A DNA stretch of 64,000 nucleotides from Agarophyton chilense (Eukaryota; Rhodophyta; Florideophyceae; Gracilariales; Gracilariaceae), in NCBI GenBank assembly GCA_030374765.1, contig JARGXX010000068.1:4712001-4776000 (forward strand), in the 5' to 3' direction. This document shows, piece after piece, positions 41,221-52,153 of the stretch. How positions within the stretch are numbered: position 1 is the stretch's first letter; each line of letters starts with the position of its first letter. Position numbers and translations under genes: made by a program. Under the pieces are notes generated by a model, which saw only the letters and a list, made by a program, of their open reading frames with translations, was not told the DNA's origin and searched no databases.

Positions 41221-42828
41221 TATTTCCGAATGAGTTCATACCATTCGAATTGTTTCTTAAAAAGAGTCCTATGAACAATACAAACCCATGGTTGTCATTC
41301 TTGGTTCGTTAATTTAGCATTCGGGATGTATAATAATTCGAATGATCGAAAATTATCGAATTCAATATACAGCATTCATAATCTATTCTTGGTTCCGTAG
41401 TCGGTAACGAGATGTTGAGACAAAAATAGTTCAGAGACAAATTGGAAATTAGGAATAGTTTAATAGCACTGTAGAACTGTTGTCGCTTCCGCAGATGTCA
41501 GCGCCATGATGTATCTACCACGTGGAACAGTGTCGACACAAGCCGGAAGATCACCGTTTTTAGGACCATTTTATTTGTCTTTTTCCTCCCGTCTCCTCTT
41601 CGGGATCTCTATCGTCCCTCCTTCTTTCTCTCCTTTCACACTCATTCTCTGGTCTCTGTATTACCCCTGCTCCTTCGGTCTCTATTATCGGCGATCGCAT
41701 ACCGTACTGTTGCATTGTTCTAATGCTAACGCCGCCTACCCGTTCTTGCCTCCATCTGTCGTGCCGCCCTCCATGTCCACGCTCTCGTTGTGTGCCCCCT
41801 TCCTTTCTGGGCGTTTGTTCATCAGTGAGCATTCTGCTCTCGCCCTCTTGCACTAAACTTCCTTCGTCTTCCCGCTAGTCGGCGTGCTAGTTTGCCGTGA
41901 TCGTTTCTGAAGTTGTATTCTCCTCTTCGCCAGTTCCCTCTCTTTCCTCTCCTCTCTCTTCCGTGCTCTGTTTTGCACTCAATATAGTATCCCATTGTAA
42001 CCTTTTCCATGAACCTGCATTAGCTCTTGTCAGTGTGCGATATCCGCTGACATCATGGCGCACTTGCTTCCAGTCCCTTTCAAGGCAGAGTTAAAAATGT
42101 CATAACTGTAGGCTTGCACGGTGTGACCACCACAAAATTAGTTTGTTTATTTTAGAATAATTACTTTGTGGCACACCACAGTGTTAGCATTACATTACAT
42201 TAGCTCTTTTGCCTCCTTGCACAATTAATAGCGCTGGGCTCTGGGTGGGGAGTGCAGAGGCCAACCAACAACCAATTCACCACCATCTTGGTGTTCGCTA
42301 AAAATTTTAAAGTCGTTATTGACGAAGGAGCACCTATAGCATCAGTGCTAACCGCATCCGAGCTATGGTTCTTGTTACTAGGGTCGTCTTCATTATTGTG
42401 CCGTTTTCCCTTGTTCGTCATTGTGTTTTGTGTGTTTGTTTGTGTGTTTTGTTGTTGTTTTTTTTGTGTATTGCACAGAGTTTTCGAGATGATTTCGCGT
42501 GTCTTGCGTACCGCCTTACTTAGAACATCGTTTCCTGGCTACATGCATTTTCCCTTTTCTCAGGCTCCCCTGCCCATCCTCTTTCACACACCTTCTTCCG
42601 TTTTTCAAGAACAGTCGTTCGCAAGGCCACGACCGCTTCCAACCACCCGCTATCGAGAACCTTACAGTCTCTTTCAGAATATTACATAGATCCCCCAATA
42701 GCGATAGTAAAACGTTTAAATCTTCGTGAAATAAACTTTTTCGTTGTGGTCGTCAGAAATCGAAAGAATTGATTGCCATTTTTAAATACTTTTTGTGAGT
42801 TGGCTTGTCGGCGTCTGAGGCATGCAGG
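41221..42828. other. region with a strongly pyrimidine-rich plus strand
   Basis: About 41560-41960 is dominated by C and T on the plus strand, creating long open frames on both strands (Ser/Leu-rich forward, Arg/Glu-rich reverse) that look like composition effects. A G/T-rich stretch lies near 42420-42470. No gene recognised. Confidence 0.4.
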
Positions 42829-43250
42829 TGTTGATTATTCTGATCATATTGGAAAAGTATTGGCTGTAGTATAGTGAGCTACACCGATGAGGCAATTTTG
42901 CCACGTGGTGGACCTGAATGGTTGCCTGCATGCGCCGTGGACTACAGTAATGTATTCTGCACTTAGCTTAGCTTTTGGCTAATTTAGTAATATTTACATA
43001 AGAGTAAGTGAATAGGGAGGCACATCTCAAATGCACCTCCTGGTGGCCACGTAGCGAGAAGCGCCACCGCAGGTCGGGTTACTGGTGAGATATATCTTCA
43101 CCAAGCATGGCCACTCCTGTCACTATTGTAAAGTCATGCACCTATTACACTACTTTTACCCCTTTTGTATTCTACAGTCGACCATGAAGATAAGTCTAGT
43201 GTCGTAACGGTTTTCCGGACCCGCGAGATCTGTGAATCATCGTCTACTAA
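42829..43250 (+). repeat. probable 5' LTR of the second copia fossil
   Basis: It begins TGTTGATTATTC and runs to just before the primer-binding site. The start is the best TG candidate, not proven, as no second LTR copy was found. Confidence 0.4.
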
Positions 43251-43252
43251 CG

Positions 43253-43264
43253 TGGTATCAGTGA
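43253..43264 (+). other. primer-binding site, initiator tRNA-Met 3' end type
   Basis: TGGTATCAGTGAGC closely resembles TGGTATCAGAGC, the common copia primer site complementary to the 3' end of initiator tRNA-Met. Confidence 0.65.
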
Positions 43265-46200
43265 GCCCGGTGTTCCTGTTTCACCCTTCAGTGGCTGGTG
43301 CTGCCACACTTTACAGGTATCCTCAATTTTCTCCTCCTAGATCGAGTACATCCCGTGCTCCCTAGATCCGTTAGGTCTTACACCCCTTGCTACAGTTATT
43401 GATCATACCACATTGGCCATCACCCTCATCCAAAACGACAACCTTCCAGAGAAAGTGCTTGGAAATGCCTTTTTTCACGTTCTTTTCCAGGCACAGGTTA
43501 GTGCTGCAGATGGAAAAGTTGCCACAGGTAGAAATTTTGTGGCATTCCCGTCAATCAAGAAGTTCCGTGGATTTCACGACGATTTGTACAATACAATGGA
43601 TATAGACTTTAGTCCTTCGAAATACAGGAAGAAATACCATCGTGGATGGGGATATCAATGCTTGAGTCCAAGGAGGGTGATATGCCCCTGTATATTGTCT
43701 ACAAAGAACATGAACATCAAGAAGATTGAGCTTGCTTTTGATCTATTCGACCACAACTCTCCCCTGACGATTTGGTAGCACGTTCAGCAACACAGCACAA
43801 AGAACTTCTTTGTAGGTTCACCAACGATAGCGATCAAAAGGCTCATCGATGCAGAAGTGAAGATAGTTAGATGCTACATGAATTGTACATCGCCATACGA
43901 TTTGCGTGCTTATATAACGATCATCCCTACAGTCTGCGGACAATTGAATTAATCATTGGAGTAAAGCAAACCAAGAACGCTAACCAGAAGGGTATATCGA
44001 CTGAATCATGGATGTAAAAACGAAATACTCAAACTATGCGAGCGTTAAACAAATAATTCCAACGAATTGAAGTGAGAGATAAGAGAGATCAGCACCAAAC
44101 GTCTCACTTGAGGATAATTTGGTCTTTCTTTAGCATTGAAGATAGAATCAATGAATGACCTGACTCAAGCGTTGAATATGGTGATGCAGATAAACTACAT
44201 ATTCAGTACGATTTGAGATAGTGTATATACCCACAAGCACATCGTTGATAGAGGTACGGAATACTCTGAGGCTAGTATACATTTATAGAGACAGAGAATC
44301 GAAAACGGCAGTCTTTGTAATTGAAACTGAATGGTTGAACCGACATGATGCGACGGATGCTCTACCAGTCGACAACGAAATGGATTCGATAGAAAACCGT
44401 ATGTTCTTATCCGGAAGAGACAGAGGGTTCAAAGTGCGACCCGTTAAACGTCACCATAAGACAGGGATCGTACGAGGAAAGCACCGTGCCGTGACCGCAT
44501 CGAGAAGCACATACTGGAAAAGCTCAAAATGTACTACACTTGCGGATGTGATAGAACAATATTCTCCAGGGCAATCTTCCTTTCTAACTGTTTCAAGCGG
44601 TCAAAGGTCATGAGTTCTGTTGAACTCTCTAAATGGTATGTCCCTTCGATCCTAGGGGCATCCAGAAGACATGCAACCGAAGAACTAATGAAAGCATACA
44701 CCGAACAAACAGCCACCCGCACCATGAAGAAACTGTTTAGAGCTCTTGACCAATCGACAATACCCAAATCATGTATGAAACCTGGCGAAGAGGTGCTCTA
44801 CTATTACAGAAACTCCAAACAAAATGGACCAGACGAATAACGCGCGGCTACTGTTGTTATAACTCTAGCTCACATCCCTGAGGTTTGAATTAAGGAGAAG
44901 GAAGCAGTATCAAAATTTGCACACGAAGACGTTTGAATCAGGCCAGACTTACCGCCTTGCAGCAGAACTGAGCCAAGGAGTAATGGAGGGTTACACAGAC
45001 ATTACCCTCAGCCCCTACTATATCGGAACACATGAAGAAGATGTGAATACGATGAATTCCCTTACGATTGTGAACAAGATGGAAAAAGACCGTGTATAAA
45101 AATACATGGTTAGTTACACTGATAACCTAATAACAAACCCAGGGCTTGAGAATAAACATGAATAACGTTCAGACGAACAACAAATATTGAAAGATATACA
45201 GCAAGCAATTGGGTTACGACAAGGTACTGTGAGGGAAGTACTGTTTGCCTTAGAGTTGATCTTGTACAGGGCAATCGCCAAAGTACACGCCGACAACTGG
45301 TCAAAATCCGACATGGAAGGAACGGAGAACAAAGTACCACGTGACGAAAACATCACCTCCTCGCATAAAGTTTTTCAAAGTCAAAGTAGACGAAAACGAT
45401 CACAGAGAATTGAAAGCGCGAATAGTAACACATTTCAACAGGAATGATCTGAACCACACAAGCAGGAAAGATTTATCCAGTGCCAACATGATAATCGTCT
45501 GACTTCTGATTAGCATTTGTCTCTTTCGTGTTTTTGTTCTTGGGTTTGCAGACATTGAAGGTGCGTTTTTTCAAAGCGGTCCTATACAGCGCGATATCTG
45601 TGTCCGTCTTGTACGAGAATCCCGGAAGAAGAAAGGCGTCCTATGGAGACTAATGAAGCCCAATATGGGGTTGCAGAAGCCGGGAGGCAATGGGCGAAGC
45701 GTATTGAGGGATGGATTATTGACAAGGCAGAACTTGTAAGAGTGTACGGAGTTTACAAGCTGTTCGCGAAGAAGGACAAAAATGGTTCCCCCAAATTGAT
45801 CATCGCAAAGATTGTCGACGATCTTTTAGTTGCTGGACGAAAATATGAAAGTCGTAGCTTCATGAACACCCTATAGAATGAGTTCGAAATTGGAAAACTC
45901 CGAATCGAAGCAGTACTAAACTTTGCAAGCTGTGTCTTAATTAAAGATACATATCTAAACGGCGTCTTATCATTGCTACCGTATATTGAACGTCTTAAGC
46001 CCAATAAGCTATCAAGACCAAGAAGAAGTAAACTGCACAGCAGAGCGAACGATGAAAAGATCAAACAGTATCGTTTGCTAGCTGTGACTCTCATGCATCT
46101 AGGCTGAAGAGAATTTCCATCAGAATCATTCTCGATATAAAATATGTAACAGGAACTAGGAAATTTGAGAGTGAAACATCTCGTGGACGCAAACGCAAGG

Positions 46201-46740
46201 CTGCAATAAATAAGAAACCTAAGGCCTATGGTCAACTATATTCGGTTCGTTGGTACCGAAAAAGAAAGGCTGATTGTTTTATCTGGCACGTCGCATGACA
46301 TTCGAGATCGCGCATACGGAAAATCAGAAATAATTTGCAGAATTCAGTCTACCACCGTTGCGGACGATAACCCTACTTACGATCTTCTGTACAGTTCGAG
46401 TACAAAACATAAACGAGAGACATGTTCTTCGTTCGGTGCCGAGATCCTTGCATGTGTTAAAGCAGAAGACAGAGAATATAACCTGAAGAAGACATTCGCA
46501 AACAGTTTCTCAAAGCCCGGAATCCCATATCACGTCCTCGTGGATTCAAAGGCACTTTTCGATACAATCACTACTCTACACGAATTCCGCGATTTCGCCT
46601 CAAGAAGACGGTCACAATTATCAGGGACTCTTTCGAATTAGGAGAACTAAATGAGATTACCTGAATACCAAAAAAGCTCAATATTGCTGTCGCAGTAACA
46701 AAACGAAGCACAAATTACTGCGCCAACATAAGCCACATGT

Positions 46741-47685
46741 TTTGTAATAGATTTTTGCATATAGATATGTCAAAAAAAGTCAGTCATGATTCCGATAATT
46801 GTCAGAAGGGGCTTTATATTAGAATATTCTAACGCCACAAAAGGGTGTGTGAAACACGTACACGATGGGACGATGACGTATCAGTAACAAAAAGTAGTAC
46901 GTCATCTTTGATGTCCGAAATGTCGTATAGTATCCTTATATATCCCCTCAAGATATTCTTAGAGCTGTGCAAGCGGCTTCTGGGAGGACTCTTTATGCCG
47001 GGTTCTGTTTTTGTAGAGACATTCCCCACTGTTGTGCAAATTAGGGTGCGATTTACGCGGAGTAGATATTGATGAACTGTTGCAAACGGAGTAGCTGTTG
47101 CTAGACGGACGTAACATCTGAAAAAGACTAGACGGACGAGACGAACGGTGATACTGATGAAGAAGGCGGTGATGAACAAGATGAAGTTGTTCTTTGTTTT
47201 GATCATGACGGGGGGGAGAAAAACTGGAAAAGTCACTGCTCGAGCCCTTTTATACTTCCCAGATTGGACTTTCTGCCAAGCTGTAGCAAACTCTGGACAT
47301 CTACAATTTAGTAGTAGATGGCTTGTTCGCTTTCGAACTACTCTCTGACCATAAATTAAAATGCAACCTACGCAAAATGGTAATTGATAGTGATAGCTCT
47401 AGCACATCACCTGTTGAAGTCATCAGCGCAGTGTGTATTAGACCTTCCTGTCAGTTATTTACTTCCAAAAGAGATAATCACAAAAAATGGAAAGAGGGGC
47501 TTTGTACTTAGAAGAAATGCTGTCACAGAACAATTATCAAAGCATTTTCAAAAATAGAACACTCTATTATCGAAACATGTTTTCAACAAGTATTCAAATG
47601 ATGGCACCAAACGCATCGTTTCCAAAGCACTCTGAACCCAGGAAAAGACACAGTCATTTACGGAAATAGAGATTCTTTCTTAGAG
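46741..47685. other. region between two transposon relics
   Basis: No gene recognised. It may contain the 3' LTR of the copia fossil or the left end of the next transposon. Frames on both strands are short or compete. Confidence 0.35.
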
Positions 47686-48970
47686 ATGTCAATCTCAAGA
47701 TTTGTAAGCTTTCGCTTCATCATGGCACTGAATCCCGATGAGACTACTGCTGCTCTGCGAATGCTAGCTGACAAAGCAACCGAAAGAAGTGCTGAAATTG
47801 AAAATTACAAAACTGCAGACCGCAATGATCATGAAGAAGACAACGCTTCCCCATTATTTGATACATTTTACAATAACGAAGGTAATCAAATTATTATAAG
47901 TACGACCAGATTTACTAGATTTGACTTCCAACGAATTTTTTGATTTTCTCTCACACATATTAACACAAATCGGTAAGTTGGACGTGTTAAAGGGTGTATG
48001 TATGGGACAAAAGATATGTTCTTTATGAGATTGCCAGTTCGAAAACACGCCGGTCAATGAGACCATATGTCGGCAATATTTGGAATAAATGGTCCTACTT
48101 TTGAGAAGATGATTATTTTGTTCGTCCAAATAATTTCAGAGTATTGTTATGGACGTTTCGTTGATGATTTCATGGAGAAGTATACTTTCGAGCTTCTGCA
48201 CAACAATACTCAGCCATTTAAATGTTACCCCTACGCTCTGTATGCTACTGATGTTATTTTTCAATAAATGAATAGGCCTTCTCGGAATCTGCAAGAAGCG
48301 AAATTGTACTACAATGGCAAACAGAAAACGTAAGGCTTTCAAGTTGAAGTTAGTGTTATGCAAAATGGATTGGCAACAATTTGCACAAAACGTGTGCCTG
48401 GGTCAATTGCGGACATTGGTACTTTTTCCAACGATTTGGAGCATCACAATAATTCTTTAAAAAACGGGGGAGGATACACTCTGAAACCTACCCTCATAGC
48501 TGGGAAATTATTCTAGAGAACGGTTATCAGGAAACCATTGAAATGGTACGAGCAGTTCACCCTAAAAAGCACCCCGAAGTGGCAGTTTATCTGCGCAAGA
48601 ACGAGGCGACAACCAAGATATCTCGAGTGACATAATCAATGTTGGGAAATTTTCTGGCGCTGCTGCTCTTTGTGGTTGGTCGTTTGGTCGACGTATCGCT
48701 GGAAAGAGGAATACTGTGACAACTTTTATTCGCCTGGCCTTTGGTTTGACCAACCTACACGTAACAGGCATCCGCTTAGCACCAGGGATGCTGAGTTCTA
48801 CGGTAAGTACAAATCTCGTCTTTACTTTATTGGAAATGAACTAGTAGAGAAGCGCAAAATGTCGCAAAGACTCTATCGTGAGCGAAAAAAGCTTCGCCTC
48901 AAGGTGTATTTTCATTCCATTTCAGCTGCTCAAGACCACCTTCATGCGTATCATGACGCCGTCCCTTAGA
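47686..48970 (+). mobile_element. DDE_Tnp4-type transposase relic, oomycete-like family
   Basis: Plus-strand pieces line up with a transposase type I know from oomycete and algal genomes. They are a leading segment, GIN-like GPTFEKMIILFVQIIS (near 48090), YALYATDVIFQ (near 48230, first catalytic Asp), KLYYNGKQKT with VSVMQNGLATIC and PGSIADIGTFSNDLEHH (near 48300-48450, second Asp), and the end YGKYKSRLYFIGN...MSQRLYRERKKLRL (near 48800-48900). Several frameshifts and stops break it. Terminal repeats were not identified. Confidence 0.65.
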
Positions 48971-49630
48971 GAATCTTATTAATGATAAGGCCGGCATGAC
49001 TGATGCCAGGGAACGGGCATGGTAGGGAGCCATGGAAAGATAGCTTAGGGGCGCCACTTTTGTTTCTCTTCTTGTTAACTTGCCGGCCTCAATTGCTCCA
49101 TGACTCGCGTTTTGCATAAATGACTCAAGGCTCTTCTTCTCGTCTGTCGTTAAGTTGTTGAAAGGCTTCCCTCTCATGTTGTAATGGTCGAAATCGTACT
49201 CAATTTCCTCGTCGGCAAAGTTTTGATCTGAGATGATAACCCTTTTGGTGTTTACGACTTCTCTGTCGAATGGTTTAACTCCACATCGTTGCAAGAGTCT
49301 TTAAAACTGTGAGCTGTGATCACGCATTAGGTCCAGTGCACAACCTACCTCAAAAACCTTACTATCAAATATGACTACAATCATTTTTACTTATTGATTT
49401 GACGCTATATGCAATTGATATTTCGTGAGCACTCTGGTTTTCTCTCGCGATGGAGAAACTATGCACCTCTCAAAAAAATGCCGTCCTACGTTTGCGTCAA
49501 CCGCACAGAGTGGATCATCCATGAGAAAGATACCTGGATAGCGCGCACGTGCCACTGCCACCATTGCTGGTTGAGCCGCTCGTTTGTTGTGGAAGTTGGG
49601 TTAAAACGGTTGCAATGGCCGTGGAGCACA
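48971..49630. other. no confident gene
   Basis: A minus-strand frame of 131 codons (48899-49294) overlaps the end of the transposase relic. Its first 60 residues (FADEEIEYDFDHYNMRGKPF) look protein-like and may be a leftover of another gene or element. Not recognised. Confidence 0.3.
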
Positions 49631-49655
49631 CCATGACGTGGCGGTTTCGCATGTT

Positions 49656-50037
49656 ATGAGCAAACACGGTCCTTTTTTCAAACTTGCAACCCACTGGGCA
49701 TGCGCAAGTGAAGAAATGACACTGATCGACTCTCTCGTAACAGAGCCTGATCTCACGGATCGCGAGTTACTGGGTGTGCAGCTGCCGAACAGACGCACAA
49801 TTCGTGTGGTGATCGCGTTGTACGGCAAAGTGGTGCCGAATACAGTGGCAAATTTTCTCCAACATTGATAACGGATACTCAAACACCACATTGTATCGCA
49901 TAGTAGCTGGGCTGCCCATTCAGCAAGACAACCTCCTCAACAACTGCTGCACACCTGGTTGCGCCGCAGTCAAAAGCGACCTTCTCGACGCCAAGACTTA
50001 TCGTATGTGGCGATCACTTTGTAGATCAACTGATTCA
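49656..50037 (+). pseudogene. cyclophilin-type PPIase fragment
   Basis: A plus-strand frame from about 49656 reads LTDRELLGVQLPNRRTIRVVIALYGKVVPNTVANF, the first strands of a cyclophilin (compare 'v.ieLyg.vvPkTv.NF'). After a frame change near 49850 it continues NGYSNTTLYRIVAGLPIQ, like 'y.gs.fhRi..gf.iQ'. The rest of the domain, including the catalytic Arg and the core FMCQGGD-type motif, is missing or altered. The leading segment resembles cyclophilins of plastid lumen origin, but that is a guess. Probably a truncated, dead gene copy. Confidence 0.45.
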
Positions 50038-50039
50038 TA

Positions 50040-51560
50040 ATTTGTTGCAAACCAAATGGTTGCATTTCGGCGGACTTTTCAAAATCAACAAGCATTTTTC
50101 TGAATATAAGCCACTTTATTTGGATACCATTATTTCAAAACCATGTTGTAATTCATTTTGTGGAGAACAAAATTTTTTCGGAAATCACTTAGCTATTTTG
50201 CAAGTGCATTTTCTTTGCGCCTTTGGCAGTATTTGGTGTAAAGACCTAATGATTTCTGACTCACCGTGTTTTCACAAAAAATAAACTTAAAACACATTTA
50301 AGTCAGGCCCCGCGCCCGATGCGTGTCAACTTTGACAGCAGGCGCTCGGCGCTTTCCAACCCCACCAACCACTGCACGCGTATGAACTTCGACAACATGA
50401 TCGAAGCCCAACCTATAACAGTAACTATTGAATAGAAAAGAGATCTCAGTATCGCAAATGTGATTGGCTAGTTTTACCCAGCATTTTCCACCAATTTTCG
50501 ACAACGTGGAGATCATCTTAGACGATGAATGTGTTTGTAAACCTATTGCACATTTGAAGGTATTCTACAACTACACGCACAGTGCATTATAACGCAACAA
50601 AAACAACTAAAGTTTTGCTGAAAATGGTTTTGTTGTCCGGGCGCGGATCTAATCATCAGGAGACATTATGGTAGAAGTAGTCCAGACGCAAAAAGTGTTC
50701 TTGGAAGCATTGCAAAAAAGATTGGTGGAGCTCGGTCCACCGTCGGGTAAAGTACCAGGTCTATGATGGCAGCAATAAACTCAAGTCAACAGTAGGGTTG
50801 GGCGACAGACATAATTAAAACTTATTTTCATCAAGTATGGAACACATGCAGGACCAATTAATGCTGTGACAACTGTGCACAATTTGAAGATTAGATTCCA
50901 TTTTTCTAAGAACGTTAGAGATGCTAAACGGGCGCTGGGCGGATTAGAAGTAGAGGTTTGCACGGCAGGCAAGAGCAGATTTTAAGTAAAAGAAAATTGA
51001 CCTTGTCCCAGGAATAAGGACTGCTTTTGGAACTTGCCGTTTTTAAACTGTACACTGAGAAATCTTGTTTTCTGGCGTAAATCCAAAATAGTCAAGGTTT
51101 AAAGAGCAGGCCTCCGAGGCTAAAATTAAGGATTTACTGTTCTTCATGGCGACGAACACGTCTCTCCAGACCATCAACCATCCCAAATTCTTTTAATCTC
51201 TCTATATAATCTCCTTGCGGCTCTCCGTTCTCATGAACATGGGTTTCCTCCCATCCAGGACGCAATCGCTTCAAACCCTTCCACTTTGAAAAATAAGAAC
51301 ACCAACACGGCCCTTCCTTACATTAAGCTTACCACAGCACTTTCCGAATCACATCGGTTTGTAATGAACAAGGTCAAAAAGATCTGGATCATCTTGCAAG
51401 TTATCGCCTTAAAAGCGCCCCTGCGAAAGATGACACAATTCGATGCTACATGTGCACGAGTATCAAGCGATGCATAGATGCGTCACATTGCGGACCCTGT
51501 TATCATCGAACACACTCACGGAATGAGCTGGAGGAGAGAGGCACTACACGTCAGGTATCA
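50040..51560. other. no confident gene
   Basis: A short plus-strand reading near 50690-50750 (VLGSIAKKIGGARSTVG) resembles a Tc1 helix-turn-helix, suggesting another small transposon scrap. Otherwise nothing recognised. Confidence 0.35.
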
Positions 51561-51562
51561 GT

Positions 51563-52153
51563 GCCAAAAACTTTCGTCATGTGGCAAACAGAATCAACGA
51601 GATGGCCAAGAAGGTGGTCGTTGACGTTCTTGGAGAAGCGAATGAGGACAATGAAAGGCCTATGGCAAATGAGCTGGCAAGAGAAGGCGACCGGCAACAC
51701 GTTCTCGATCAGGCGATACTGGACTAGAAGCATGCATCAATTGAAGCGCAATTTAACGTCAGACGAAAGCGCATCGAAAGCGCTTTCAAACCTGTATGGG
51801 TCACGCACGGTGAAACAGAAACGAAATGGAAATCGAAGGGAGGCGTTTGAGAAAAAAAGCGACTTTCACTAGAGAGTGAAGAGCGCGAACGACGTCGTTT
51901 GGCCTCGAATTTGCGAATGTTTCGAGCACGAACGCGAATCGCTAATTCAGTGAGCGCAAATGCTGCCCTGCAGGGGCGACAGAGCGAGCAGTTTGGTATA
52001 CTCACCAACCGCTTGGCGCAAAGTCAAAAACTTCCCCAACAGCAGCCAGCCACCCACCTATCACCGGTTCTTCCCGAAGACCCTTTCTTGATGAACCCTA
52101 CGTTAAAATCGCCCTGGGCCTTGGAGCAAAACTTCCCTTCACCATCTGACTGA
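51563..52153 (+). pseudogene. charged helical reading frame, one interruption
   Basis: One frame of nearly 200 codons with a single interruption reads as a charged, helical protein: ANRINEMAKKVVVDVLGEA, AREGDRQHVLDQAILD, then EERERRRLASNLRMFRART and a Gln/Pro-rich tail. Heptad-like spacing suggests a coiled coil. I recognise no family; it could be a host gene copy or part of a mobile element. Confidence 0.3.

Larger units (their letters stand above)
42829..46740 (+). mobile_element. second Ty1/copia fossil, old and heavily broken
   Basis: A probable 5' LTR (about 42829-43250) is followed by a TGGTATCA primer-binding site at 43253. Fragments in copia order come after it: an integrase-end segment with YYYRNSKQNGPDE near 44810, an RVT_2 reverse transcriptase segment (DIEGAFFQSGPIQRDICVRL near 45560; EAGRQWAKRIEGWI near 45670; VDDLLVAGRK near 45820) and an RNase H segment around 46250-46740. 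Breaks are many, well above ten. It belongs to a different copia lineage from the element at 1-4396: its primer site and RT sequence both differ. The 3' LTR was not recognised. Confidence 0.75.

Noticed and set aside
41560-41853. 97-codon Arg/Glu-rich minus-strand frame
   Set aside because: Explained by purine bias of that strand; no start context or motif.
42252-42689. 145-codon plus-strand frame
   Set aside because: Includes a low-complexity G/T-rich run coding Val/Phe/Cys; no motif.
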